NCBI RefSeq assembly: GCF_050948215.1
Contig: NW_027488589.1
Coordinates: 1,256,743-1,320,742 of the forward strand
Length of the DNA: 64,000 nt
Direction of reading: 5' to 3'
Source of the DNA: Halictus rubicundus
Lineage: Eukaryota > Arthropoda > Insecta > Hymenoptera > Halictidae
In this document: piece by piece, positions 1 to 13,992 of the stretch
Layout: each line of letters starts with the position of its first letter
Numbering within the stretch: position 1 is the first letter of the stretch
Made by a program: the position numbers and the translations under genes
The notes under the pieces: generated by a model
What the model was told of the DNA's origin: nothing
What the model saw: the letters and a program-made list of their open reading frames with translations, nothing else
Databases searched by the model: none

Positions 1-3000
1 ATCCTCTATCCTATCCTATCCTCTTTCCTATCCTATCCTCTATCCTATCCTATCCTCTATCCTATCCTATTCTCTATCCTATCCTATCCTCTATCCTATC
101 CTATCCTCTATCCTATCCTATTCTCTATCCTATCCTATCCTGTATCCTATCCTATCCTCTATCCTATCCTATCCTCTATCCTATCCTATCCTCTATCCTA
201 TCCTATTCTCTATCCTATCCTATCCTCTACCCTATCCTATCCTCTATCATAACCTATCCTCTATCCTATCCTATCCTCTATCCTATCCTATCCTCTATCC
301 TATCCTATCCTCTATCCTATCCTCTATCCTATCCTATCCTCTATCCTATCCTCTATCCTATCCTATCCACTATACTATCCTATCCTCTATCATATCCTAT
401 CCTCTATCCTATCCTATCCTATCCTCTATCCTATCCAATCCTATATCCTATCCTCTATCATATCCTATCCTCTATCGTATACTATCCTTTATCCTATCCT
501 CTATCCTATCCTATCCTCTATCCTATCCTATCCTCGATCATATCCTATCCTCTATCCTATCCTATCCTCTATCCTATCCTATCCTCTATCCTATCCTATC
601 CTCTATCCTACCCTATCCTCTATCCTATCCTATCCTCTATCCTATCCAATCCTATATCCTATCATCTATCATATCCTATCCTCTATCCTATCCTATCCTC
701 TATCCTATCCAATCCTATATCCTATTCTCTATCCTATCCTATCCTCTATCGTATCCTATCCTCTATCCTATCCTATCGTTTATCCTATCCTATCCTCTAT
801 CATATCCTATCCTCTATCCTATCCTATCCTCTATGCTATTCTATCCTCTATCCTATCCTATCCTCTATCCTATCCTATCCTCTATCCTATCCTCTATCCT
901 ATCATATCCACTATCCTATCCTATCCTCTATCATATCCTATCCTCTATCCTATCCTCTATCCTATCCTATCCTCTATCCTATCCTATCCTCTATCCTATC
1001 CAATCCTATATCCTATCCTCTATCATATCCTATCCTCTATCGTATCCTATCCTTTATCCTATCCTCTATCCTATCCTATCCTCTATCCTATCCTATCCTC
1101 GATCATATCCTATCCTCTATCCTATCCTATCCTCTATCCTATCCTATCCTCTATCCTATCCTATCCTGTATCCTATCCTATCCTCTATCCTATCCTATCC
1201 TCTATCCTATCCTATCCTGTATCATATCCTATCCTCTATCCTACCCTATCCTCTATCCTATCCTATCCTCTATCCTATCCTATCCTCTATCCTATCCTAT
1301 CCTCTATCCTATGCAATCCTATATCCTATCCTCTATCATATCCTATCCTCTATCCTATCCTATCCTCTATCCTACCCTATCCTCTATCCTATCCTATCCT
1401 CTATCCTATCCAATCCTATATCGTATCCTCTATCCTATCCTATCCTCTTTCCTATCCTATCCTCTATCCTATCCTATCCTCTATCCTATCCTATCCTCTA
1501 TCCTAACCTATCGTCTATCCTATCCTATTCTCTATCCTATCCTATCCTCTATCCTACCCTATCCTCTATCCTATCCTATCCTCTATCCTATCCAATCCTA
1601 TATCCTATCATCTATCATATCCTATCCTCTATCCTATCCTATCCTCTATCCTATCCTATCCTCGATCATATCCTATCCTCTATCCTATCCTATCCTCTAT
1701 CCTATCCTATCCTCTATCCTTTCCTATCCTCTATCCTATCCTTATCCTCTATCGTATCCTATCCTCTATCCTGTCCTATCCTCTATCCTATCCTATCCCC
1801 TATCCTATCCTATCCTCTATCCTATCCTATCCTCTATCCTATCCTATCATCTATCCTATCCTATCCTCTATCCTATCCTATCCTCTATCCTATCCTATCC
1901 TCTATCCTATCCAATCCTATATCGTGTCCTCTATTCTATCCTATCCTGTATCCTATCCTATCCTCCATCCTATCCTATCCTCTTTCCTATCCTATCCTCT
2001 ATCATATCCTATCCTCTATCCTATCCTATTCTCTATCATATTCTATCCTCTATCCTATCCAATCCTATATCCTATTCTCTATCCTATCCTATCCTCTATC
2101 GTATCCTATCCTCTATCTTATCCTCTATCCTATCCTATCCTCTATCCTATCCTATCCTCTATCCTAACCTATCGTCTATCCTATCCTATTCTCTATCCTA
2201 TCCTATCCTCTATCCTACCCTATCCTCTATCCTATCCTATCCTCTATCCTATCCAATCCTATATCCTATTCTCTATCCTATCCTATCCTCTATCGTATCC
2301 TATCCTCTATCCTATCCTCTATCCTATCCTATCTTCTATCCTATCCTATCCTCTATCATATCCTATCCTCAATCCTATCCTATCCTCTATCCTATTCTAT
2401 CCTCTACCCTATCCAATCCTATATCCTATTCTCTATCCTATCCTATCCTCTATCGTATCCTATCCTCTATCCTATCCAATCCTATATCGTATCCTCTATT
2501 CTATCCTATCCTGTATCCTATCCTATTCTCTATCGTATCCTATCCTGTATCCTATCCTATCCACTATCCTGTCCTATCCTCTATCATATCCTATCCTCTA
2601 TCCTATCCTATCCTCTATCATATCCTATCCTCTATCCTATCCTATTCTCTATCATATTCTATCCTCTATCCTATCCAATCCTATATCCTATTCTCTATCC
2701 TATCCTATCCTCTATCGTATCCTATCCTCTATCTTATCCTCTATCCTATCCTATCCTCTATCCTATCCTATCCTCTATCCTATCCTATCCTCTATCCTAT
2801 CCTATCCTCTATCCTATCCTTATCCTCTATCGTATCCTATCCTCTATCCTGTCCTATCCTCTATCCTATCCTATCCCCTATCCTATCCTATCCTCTATCC
2901 TATTCTATCCTCTATCCTATCCAATCCTATATCCTATTCTCTACCCTATCCTATCCTCTATCGTATCCTATCCTCTATCCTATCCAATCCTATATCCTAT

Positions 3001-3269
3001 TCTCTATCCTATCCTATCCTCTATCGTATCCTATCCTCTATCCTATCCTATCGTTTATCCTATCCTATCCTCTATCATATCCTATCCTCTATCCTATCCT
3101 ATCCTCTATCCTATCCTATCCTCTATCCTATCCTATCCTCTATCCTATCCTATCCTCTATCCTATCCTCTATCCTATCCTATCCACTATCCTATCCTATC
3201 CTCTATCATATCCTATCCTCTATCCTATCCTCTATCCTATCCTATCCTCTATCCTAACCTATCCTCTAT

Positions 3270-5811
3270 CCTATCCAATCCTATATCCTATCCTCTATCA
3301 TATCCTATCCTCTATCGTATCCTATCCTTTATCCTATCCTCTATCCTATCCTATCCTCTATCCTATCCTATCCTCGATCATATCCTATCCTCTATCCTAT
3401 CCTATCCTCTATCCTATCCTATCCTCTATCCTATCCTATCCTGTATCCTATCCTATCCTCTATCCTATCCTATCCTCTATCCTATCCTATCCTGTATCAT
3501 ATCCTATCCTCTATCCTACCCTATCCTCTATCCTATCCTATCCTCTATCCTATCCTATCCTCTATCCTATCCTATCCTCTATCCTATCCTATCCTCTATC
3601 CTATGCAATCCTATATCCTATCCTCTATCATATCCTATCCTCTATCCTATCCTATCGTCTATCGTATCCTATCCTCTATCCTATCCAATCCTATATCGTA
3701 TCCTCTATCCTATCCTATCCTCTTTCCTATCCTATCCTCTATCCTATCCTATCCTCTATCCTATCCTATCCTCTATCCTAACCTATCGTCTATTATATCC
3801 TATTCTCTATCCTATCCTATCCTCTATCCTACCCTATCCTCTATCCTATCCTATCCTCTATCCTATCCAATCCTATATCTTATCATCTATCATATCCTAT
3901 CCTCTATCCTATCCTATCCTCTATCGTATCCTATCCTCTATCCTATCCAATCCTATATCGTATCCTCTATCCTATCCTATCCTCTTTCCTATCCTATCCT
4001 CTATCCTATCCTATCCTCTATCGTATCCTATCCTCTATCCTATCCAATCCTATATCGTATCCTCTATCCTATCCTATCCTCTTTCCTATCCTATCCTCTA
4101 TCCTATCCTATCCTCTATCCTATCCTATTCTCTATCCTATCCAATCCTATATCCTATCCTCTATCATATCCTATCCTCTATCGTATACTATCCTTTATCC
4201 TATCCTCTATCCTATCCTATCCTCTATCCTATCCTATCCTCGATCATATCCTATCCTCTATCCTATCCTATCCTCTATCCTATCCTATCCTCTATCCTAT
4301 CCTATCCTCTATCCTACCCTATCCTCTATCCTATCCTATCCTCTATCCTATCCAATCCTATATCCTATCATCTATCATATCCTATCCTCTATCCTATCCT
4401 ATCCTCTATCGTATCCTATCCTCTATCCTATCCAATCCTATATCGTATCCTCTATCCTATCCTATCCTCTTTCCTATCCTATCCTCTATCCTATCCTATC
4501 CTCTATCCTATCCTATTCTCTATCCTATCCTATCCTCTATCCTATCCTATTCTCTATCCTATCCTATCCTCTACCCTATCCTATCCTCTATCATAACCTA
4601 TCCTCTATCCTATCCTATCCTCTATCCTATCCTATCCTCTATCCTATCCTATCCTCTATCCTATCCTCTATCCTATCCTATCCTCTATCCTATCCTCTAT
4701 CCTATCCTATCCACTATACTATCCTATCCTCTATCATATCCTATCCTCTATCCTATCCTATCCTCTATCCTATCCTATCCTCTATCCTATCCAATCCTAT
4801 ATCCTATCCTCTATCATATCCTATCCTCTATCGTATACTATCCTTTATCCTATCCTCTATCCTATCCTATCCTCTATCCTATCCTATCCTCGATCATATC
4901 CTATCCTCTATCCTATCCTATCCTCTATCCTATCCTATCCTCTATCCTATCCTATCCTCTATCCTACCCTATCCTCTATCCTATCCTATCCTCTATCCTA
5001 TCCAATCCTATATCCTATCATCTATCATATCCTATCCTCTATCCTATCCTATCCTCTATCGTATCCTATCCTCTATCCTATCCAATCCTATATCGTATCC
5101 TCTATCCTATCCTATCCTCTTTCCTATCCTATCCTCTATCCTATCCTATCCTCTATCCTATCCTATTCTCTATCCTATCCTATCCTCTATCCTATCCTAT
5201 CCTCTATCCTATCCTATTCTCTATCCTATCCTATCCTGTATCCTATCCTATCCTCTATCCTATCCTATCCTCTATCCTATCCTATCCTCTATCCTATCCT
5301 ATTCTCTATCCTATCCTATCCTCTACCCTATCCTATCCTCTATCCTATCCTATCCTCTATCCTATCCTATCCTCTATCATATCCTATCCTCTATCCTATC
5401 CTATCCTCTATCCTATCCTATCCTCTATCCTATCCTACCCTCTATCATATCCTATCCTCTATCCTATCCTATCCTCTATCCTATCCTTTATTCTATCCAA
5501 TCCTATATCCAGTCCTCTATCATATCCTATCCTCTATCCTATCCTATCCTCTATCCTATCCTCTATTCTATCCAATCCTATATCCTATCCTCTATCATAA
5601 CCTATCCTCTATCCTATCCTATTCTCTATCCTATCCTATCCTCTATCCTATCCTATCCTCTATCCTATCCTATCCTCTATCCTATCCTATCCTCTATCCT
5701 ACCCTATCCTCTATCCTATCCTATCCTCTATCCTATCCAATCCTATATCCTATCATCTATCATATCCTATCCTCTACCCTATCCTATCCTCTATCGTATC
5801 CTATCCTCTAT
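3270..5811. repeat. 2.5-kb higher-order repeat, copy 1
   Basis: First member of a head-to-tail pair. Marker TCGATCA at 3374, 4240 and 4890 recurs at 5916, 6731 and 7381. The unique marker CCAGTCC has its C-A at 5510, 8001 and 9733. The offset is 2542 at the left and 2491 after about 3.82 kb, a difference of 51 bp or exactly three monomers. The extra segment in this copy lies near 3775-3825 and contains CCTAACC and a TATTATATCC variant. A 420-bp internal repeat (4126-4546 against 4776-5196, offset 650) is present in both copies, so it predates the duplication. Confidence 0.85.
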
Positions 5812-8321
5812 CCTATCCAATCCTATATCCTATCCTCTATCATATCCTATCCTCTATCGTATCCTATCCTTTATCCTATCCTCTATCCTATCCTATCCTC
5901 TATCCTATCCTATCCTCGATCATATCCTATCCTCTATCCTATCCTATCCTCTATCCTATCCTATCCTCTATCCTATCCTATCCTGTATCCTATCCTATCC
6001 TCTATCCTATCCTATCCTCTATCCTATCCTATCCTGTATCATATCCTATCCTCTATCCTACCCTATCCTCTATCCTATCCTATCCTCTATCCTATCCTAT
6101 CCTCTATCCTATCCTATCCTCTATCCTATCCTATCCTCTATCCTATGCAATCCTATATCCTATCCTCTATCATATCCTATCCTCTATCCTATCCTATCGT
6201 CTATCGTATCCTATCCTCTATCCTATCCAATCCTATATCGTATCCTCTATCCTATCCTATCCTCTTTCCTATCCTATCCTCTATCCTATCCTATCCTCTA
6301 TCCTATCCTATCCTCTATCCTACCCTATCCTCTATCCTATCCTATCCTCTATCCTATCCAATCCTATATCTTATCATCTATCATATCCTATCCTCTATCC
6401 TATCCTATCCTCTATCGTATCCTATCCTCTATCCTATCCAATCCTATATCGTATCCTCTATCCTATCCTATCCTCTTTCCTATCCTATCCTCTATCCTAT
6501 CCTATCCTCTATCGTATCCTATCCTCTATCCTATCCAATCCTATATCGTATCCTCTATCCTATCCTATCCTCTTTCCTATCCTATCCTCTATCCTATCCT
6601 ATCCTCTATCCTATCCTATTCTCTATCCTATCCAATCCTATATCCTATCCTCTATCATATCCTATCCTCTATCGTATACTATCCTTTATCCTATCCTCTA
6701 TCCTATCCTATCCTCTATCCTATCCTATCCTCGATCATATCCTATCCTCTATCCTATCCTATCCTCTATCCTATCCTATCCTCTATCCTATCCTATCCTC
6801 TATCCTACCCTATCCTCTATCCTATCCTATCCTCTATCCTATCCAATCCTATATCCTATCATCTATCATATCCTATCCTCTATCCTATCCTATCCTCTAT
6901 CGTATCCTATCCTCTATCCTATCCAATCCTATATCGTATCCTCTATCCTATCCTATCCTCTTTCCTATCCTATCCTCTATCCTATCCTATCCTCTATCCT
7001 ATCCTATTCTCTATCCTATCCTATCCTCTATCCTATCCTATTCTCTATCCTATCCTATCCTCTACCCTATCCTATCCTCTATCATAACCTATCCTCTATC
7101 CTATCCTATCCTCTATCCTATCCTATCCTCTATCCTATCCTATCCTCTATCCTATCCTCTATCCTATCCTATCCTCTATCCTATCCTCTATCCTATCCTA
7201 TCCACTATACTATCCTATCCTCTATCATATCCTATCCTCTATCCTATCCTATCCTCTATCCTATCCTATCCTCTATCCTATCCAATCCTATATCCTATCC
7301 TCTATCATATCCTATCCTCTATCGTATACTATCCTTTATCCTATCCTCTATCCTATCCTATCCTCTATCCTATCCTATCCTCGATCATATCCTATCCTCT
7401 ATCCTATCCTATCCTCTATCCTATCCTATCCTCTATCCTATCCTATCCTCTATCCTACCCTATCCTCTATCCTATCCTATCCTCTATCCTATCCAATCCT
7501 ATATCCTATCATCTATCATATCCTATCCTCTATCCTATCCTATCCTCTATCGTATCCTATCCTCTATCCTATCCAATCCTATATCGTATCCTCTATCCTA
7601 TCCTATCCTCTTTCCTATCCTATCCTCTATCCTATCCTATCCTCTATCCTATCCTATTCTCTATCCTATCCTATCCTCTATCCTATCCTATCCTCTATCC
7701 TATCCTATTCTCTATCCTATCCTATCCTGTATCCTATCCTATCCTCTATCCTATCCTATCCTCTATCCTATCCTATCCTCTATCCTATCCTATTCTCTAT
7801 CCTATCCTATCCTCTACCCTATCCTATCCTCTATCCTATCCTATCCTCTATCCTATCCTATCCTCTATCATATCCTATCCTCTATCCTATCCTATCCTCT
7901 ATCCCATCCTATCCTCTATCCTATCCTACCCTCTATCATATCCTATCCTCTATCCTATCCTATCCTCTATCCTATCCTTTATTCTATCCAATCCTATATC
8001 CAGTCCTCTATCATATCCTATCCTCTATCCTATCCTATCCTCTATCCTATCCTCTATTCTATCCAATCCTATATCCTATCCTCTATCATAACCTATCCTC
8101 TATCCTATCCTATTCTCTATCCTATCCTATCCTCTATCCTATCCTATCCTCTATCCTATCCTATCCTCTATCCTATCCTATCCTCTATCCTACCCTATCC
8201 TCTATCCTATCCTATCCTCTATCCTATCCAATCCTATATCCTATCATCTATCATATCCTATCCTCTACCCTATCCTATCCTCTATCGTATCCTATCCTCT
8301 ATCCTATCCAATCCTATATCG
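5812..8321. repeat. 2.5-kb higher-order repeat, copy 2
   Basis: Second member of the pair. It starts where copy 1 ends and follows it variant by variant until about 8321, where copy 1 reads ATATCCTATCC and this copy reads ATATCGTATCC. It lacks three monomers (51 bp) found near 3.8 kb in copy 1. A single substitution (CATCCCATCC near 7902) is private to this copy. Confidence 0.85.
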
Positions 8322-8566
8322 TATCCTCTATCCTATCCTATCCTCTTTCCTATCCTATCCTCTATCCTATCCTATCCTCTATCCTATCCTATTCTCTATC
8401 CTATCCTATCCTCTATCCTATCCTATCCTCTATCCTATCCTATTCTCTATCCTATCCTATTATGTATCCTATCCTATCCTCTATCCTATCCTATCCTCTA
8501 TCCTATCCTATCCTCTATCCTATCCTATTCTCTATCCTATCCTATCCTCTACCCTATCCTATCCTC

Positions 8567-9055
8567 TATCATATCCTATCCTCTATCGTATACTATCCTT
8601 TATCCTATCCTCTATCCTATCCTATCCTCTATCCTATCCTATCCTCGATCATATCCTATCCTCTATCCTATCCTATCCTCTATCCTATCCTATCCTCTAT
8701 CCTATCCTATCCTCTATCCTACCCTATCCTCTATCCTATCCTATCCTCTATCCTATCCAATCCTATATCCTATCATCTATCATATCCTATCCTCTATCCT
8801 ATCCTATCCTCTATCGTATCCTATCCTCTATCCTATCCAATCCTATATCGTATCCTCTATCCTATCCTATCCTCTTTCCTATCCTATCCTCTATCCTATC
8901 CTATCCTCTATCCTATCCTATTCTCTATCCTATCCTATCCTCTATCCTATCCTATCCTCTATCCTATCCTATTCTCTATCCTATCCTATCCTGTATCCTA
9001 TCCTATCCTCTATCCTATCCTATCCTCTATCCTATCCTATCCTCTATCCTATCCT
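8567..9055. repeat. Partial third copy of zone A repeat
   Basis: Matches 7303-7791 at a constant offset of 1264: GTATACT at 7324 and 8588, TCGATCA at 7381 and 8645, ACCC at 7457 and 8721, and TGTA at 7728 and 8992. It ends where this copy moves into a CCAATCC variant. An ATG at 8462 just upstream comes from a CTATTATGTATCC mutation and has no coding meaning. Confidence 0.75.
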
Positions 9056-9499
9056 ATCCTCTATCCTATCCAATCCTATATCCTATTCTCTATCCTATCC
9101 TATCCTCTATCGTATCCTATCCTCTATCCTATCCTCTATCCTATCCTATCTTCTATCCTATCCTATCCTCTATCATATCCTATCCTCAATCCTATCCTAT
9201 CCTCTATCCTATTCTATCCTCTATCCTATCCAATCCTATATCCTATTCTCTATCCTATCCTATCCTCTATCGTATCCTATCCTCTATCCTATCCAATCCT
9301 ATATCGTATCCTCTATCCTATCCTATCCTCTTTCCCATCCTATCCTCTATCCTATCCTATCCTCTATCCTATCCTGTTCTCTATCGTATCCTATCCTGTA
9401 TCCCATCCTATCCTCTATCCTATCCAATCCTATATCCTATCATCTATCATATCCTATCCTCTATCCTATCCTATCCTCTATCCTATCCTATCCTCGATC

Positions 9500-9830
9500 A
9501 TATCCTATCCTCTATCCTATCCTATTCTCTATCCTATCCTATCCTCTACCCTATCCTATCCTCTATCCTATCCTATCCTCTATCCTATCCTATCCTCTAT
9601 CATATCCTATCCTCTATCCTATCCTATCCTCTATCCTATCCTATCCTCTATCCTATCCTACCCTCTATCATATCCTATCCTCTATCCTATCCTATCCTCT
9701 ATCCTATCCTTTATTCTATCCAATCCTATATCCAGTCCTCTATCATATCCTATCCTCTATCCTATCCTATCCTCTATCCTATCCTCTATTCTATCCAATC
9801 CTATATCCTATCCTCTATCATAACCTATCC
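9500..9830. repeat. Copy of the zone A terminal block
   Basis: Matches 7768-8098 (offset 1732) and 5277-5607. It includes the rare linked markers CCTTTATTCTATCC and CCAGTCC (9733) and ends with TCATAACC at about 9820. That TAA is the last + strand stop trinucleotide I can see before 29.35 kb. Confidence 0.75.
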
Positions 9831-11479
9831 TCTATCCTATCCTATCCTCTATCCTATCCTATTCTCTATCCTATCCTATCCTCTATCCTATCCTATCCTC
9901 TATCCTATCCTATCCTCTATCCTATCCTATTCTCTATCCTATCCTATCCTCTATCCTATCCTATCCTCTATCCTATCCTGTTCTCTATCGTATCCTATCC
10001 TGTATCCCATCCTATCCTCTATCCTATCCTATCCTCTATCCTATCCTATCGTCTATCCTATCCTATCCACTATCCTATCCTATCCTCTATCCTATCCTAT
10101 TCTCTATCCTATCCTATCCTCTATCCTATCCTATACTCTATCCTATCCTATCCTCTATCCTATCCTATCCTCTATCATATCCTATCCTCTATCCTATCCT
10201 ATTCTCTATCCTATTCTATCCTCTATCCTATCCAATCCTATATCCTATTCTCTATCCTATCCTATCCTCTATCATATCCTATCCTCTATCCTATCCTATT
10301 CTCTATCCTATTCTATGCTCTATCCTATCCAATCCTATATCCTATCCTCTATCCTATCCTATCCTCTATCCTATCCTATCCTCTATCCTATCCAATCCTC
10401 TATCCTATCCTATCCTCTATCCTACCCTATCCTCTATCGTATCCTATCCTCTATCCTACCCAATCCTATATCCTATCCTCTATCCTATCCTATCCTCTAT
10501 CCTATCCTATTCTCTATCCTATCCTATCCTCTATCCTATCCTATTCTCTATCCTATCCTATCCTGTATCCTATCCTATACTCTATCCTATCCTATCCTCT
10601 ATCCTATCCCATCCTGTATCATATCCTATCCTCTATCCTATCGTATTCTCTATCCTATTCTATCCTCTATCCTATCCAATCCTATATCCTATTCTCTACC
10701 CTATCCTATCCTCTATCGTATCCTATCCTCTATCCTTTCCTCTATCCTATCCAATCCTCTATCCTATCCTATCCTCTATCATATCCTATCCACTATCCTA
10801 TTCTATCCTCTATCCTATTCTATCCTCTATCCTATCCAATCCTATATCCTATTCTCTATCCTATCCTATCCTCTATCGTATCCTATCCTCTATCCTATCC
10901 TATCGTTTATCCTATCCTATCCTCTATCATATCCTATCCTCTATCCTATCCTATCCTCTATCCTATGCTATCCTTTATCCTATCCTATCCTCTATCATAT
11001 CCTATCCACTATCCTATTCTATCCTCTATCCTATTCTATCCTCTATCCTATCCAATCCTATATCCTATTCTCTATCCTATCCTATCCTCTATCCTATCCT
11101 ATCCTCTATCCTATCCTATCCTCTATCCTATCCAATCCTATATCCTATCCTCTATCATATCCTCTATCCTATTCTATCCTCTATCCTATCCAATCCTATA
11201 TCCTATTCTCTATCCTATCCTATCCTCTATCGTATCCTATCCTCTATCCTATCCAATCCTATATCGTATCCTCTATCCTATCCTATCCTCTTTCCCATCC
11301 TATCCTCTATCCTATCCTATCCTCTATCCTATCCTATTCTCTATCGTATCCTATCCTGTATCCTATCCTATCCTCTATCCTATCCTATCCTATCCACTAT
11401 CCTATCCTATCCTCTATCCTATCCTATCCTCTATCCTATCCTATACTCTATCCTATCCTATCCTCTATCCTATCCTATC

Positions 11480-13992
11480 CTCTATCATATCCTATCCTCT
11501 ATCCTATCCTATTCTCTATCCTATTCTATCCTCTATCCTATCCAATCCTATATCCTATTCTCTATCCTATCCTATCCTCTATCGTATCCTATCCTCTATC
11601 CTATCCTATCCTCTATCCTATCCTATCCTCTATCCTATCCTATCCACTATCCTATCCAATCCACTATACTATCCTATCCTCTATCATATCCTATCCTCTA
11701 TCCTATCCTATCCTCTATCCTATCCTATCCTCTATCCTATCCTATTCTCTATCCTATCCTATCCTCTATCCTATCCTATCCTCTATCCTATCCTATCCTC
11801 TATCCTATCCAATCCTCTATCCTATCCTATCCTCTATCCTACCCTATCCTCTATCGTATCCTATCCTCTATCCTACCCAATCCTATATCCTATCCTCTAT
11901 CATATCCTACCCTCTATCCTATCCTATCCTCTATCCTATCCTATCCTCTATCCTATCCTATCCTCTATCCTATCCTTATCCTCTATCGTATCCTATCATC
12001 TACCCTATCCTATCCTCTATCCTATCCTATCCTCTATCCTATCCTATCCTCTATCCTATCCTTATCCTCTATCGTATCCTATCCTCTATCCTGTCCTATC
12101 CTCTATCGTATCCTATCCCCTATCCTATCCTATCCTATCATCTATCCTATCCTATCCTCTATCCTATCCTATCCTCTATCCTATCCTATCCTCTATCCTA
12201 TCCTATCCTCTATCCTATCCTATCCTCTATCCTCTATCCTATCCTCTATCCTATCCAATCCTATATCGTATCCTCTATTCTATCCTATCCTGTATCCTAT
12301 CCTATCCTCCATCCTATCCTATCCTCTTTCCTATCCTATCCTCTATCATATCCTATCCTCTATCCTATCCTATTCTCTATCATATTCTATCCTCTATCCT
12401 ATCCAATCCTATATCCTATTCTCTATCCTATCCTATCCTCTATCGTATCCTATCCTCTATCTTATCCTCTATCCTATCCTATCCTCTATCCTATCCTATC
12501 CTCTATCCTATCCTATCCTCTATCCTATCCTATTCTCTATCCTATCCTATCCTCTATCCTATCCTATTCTCTATCCTATCCTACCCTGTATCCTATCCTA
12601 TACTCTATCCTATCCTATCCTCTATCCTATCCCATCCTGTATCATATCCTATCCTCTATCCTATCGTATTCTCTATCCTATTCTATCCTCTATCCTATCC
12701 AATCCTATATCCTATTCTCTACCCTATCCTATCCTCTATCGTATCCTATCCTCTATCCTATCCTCTATCCTATCCAATCCTCTATCCTATCCTATCCTCT
12801 ATCATATCCTATCCTCTATCCTATCCTATCCTCTATCCTATCCTATTCTCTATCGTATCCTATCCTGTATCCCATCCTATCCTCTATCCTATCCTATCCT
12901 ATCCACTATCCTATCCTATCCTCTATCCTATCCTATCCTCTATCCTATCCTATACTCTATCCTATCCTATCCTCTATCCTATCCTATCCTCTATCATATC
13001 CTATCCTCTATCCTATCCTATTCTCTATCCTATTCTATCCTCTATCCTATCCAATCCTATATCCTATTCTCTATCCTATCCTATCCTCTATCGTATCCTA
13101 TCCTCTATCCTATCCTATCCTCTATCCTATCCTATCCTCTATCCTATCCTATCCACTATCCTATCCAATCCACTATACTATCCTATCCTCTATCATATCC
13201 TATCCTCTATCCTATCCTATCCTCTATCCTATCCTATCCTCTATCCTATCCTATCCTCTATCCTATCCTATCCTCTATCCTATCCTATCCTCTATCCTAT
13301 CCTATCCTCTATCCTATCCAATCCTCTATCCTATCCTATCCTCTATCCTACCCTATCCTCTATCGTATCCTATCCTCTATCCTACCCAATCCTATATCCT
13401 ATCCTCTATCATATCCTACCCTCTATCCTATCCTATCCTCTATCCTATCCTATCCTCTATCCTATCCTATCCTCTATCCTATCCTTATCCTCTATCGTAT
13501 CCTATCATCTACCCTATCCTATCCTCTATCCTATCCTATCCTCTATCCTATCCTTATCCTCTATCGTATCCTATCCTCTATCCGGTCCTATCCTCTATCG
13601 TATCCTATCCCCTATCCTATCCTATCCTATCATCTATCCTATCCTATCCTCTATCCTATCCTATCCTCTATCCTATCCTATCCTCTATCCTATCCTATCC
13701 TCTATCCTATCCTATCCTCTATCCTCTATCCTATCCTCTATCCTATCCAATCCTATATCGTATCCTCTATTCTATCCTATCCTGTATCCTATCCTATTAT
13801 CCATCCTATCCTATCCTCTTTCCTATCCTATCCTCTATCATATCCTATCCTCTATCCTATCCTATTCTCTATCATATTCTATCCTCTATCCTATCCAATC
13901 CTATATCCTATTCTCTATCCTATCCTATCCTCTATCGTATCCTATCCTCTATCTTATCCTCTATCCTATCCTATCCTCTATCCTATCCTATC
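11480..13992. repeat. 2,513-bp tandem duplication, copy 1
   Basis: Markers at 11483 (TATCATA), 12117 (CCCC), 12631 (CCCATCCTG) and 13609 (CCCC) recur at 13996, 14630, 15144 and 16122, all at exactly 2513. The two CCCC sites are 1492 bp apart in both copies, so an older 1,492-bp repeat lies inside. Variants private to this copy are CCGGTCC near 13583 and CCTATTATCCATCC near 13796. Confidence 0.88.

Larger units (their letters stand above)
1..9830. repeat. Satellite zone A (CTCGATC / CCTAACC variants)
   Basis: This zone is marked by the variant CTCGATCATATCC, whose TCGATCA starts at 534, 1099, 1662, 3374, 4240, 4890, 5916, 6731, 7381, 8645 and 9494. It also carries CCTTTATCC, CTCTTTCC and occasional CCTAACC or TCATAACC, which supply the in-frame stops that keep open frames short here. 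Much of it is a patchwork of earlier and later blocks. Positions 430-690 match 4136-4396 (offset 3706) and 4786-5046. Positions 2245-2498 match 9062-9315 (offset 6817). I see no gene. Confidence 0.85.

Noticed and set aside
833..9823. Open frames of 444-890 codons in zone A
   Set aside because: Same repeat translation as elsewhere, overlapping each other in different frames and bounded by CCTAACC or TCATAACC variants.
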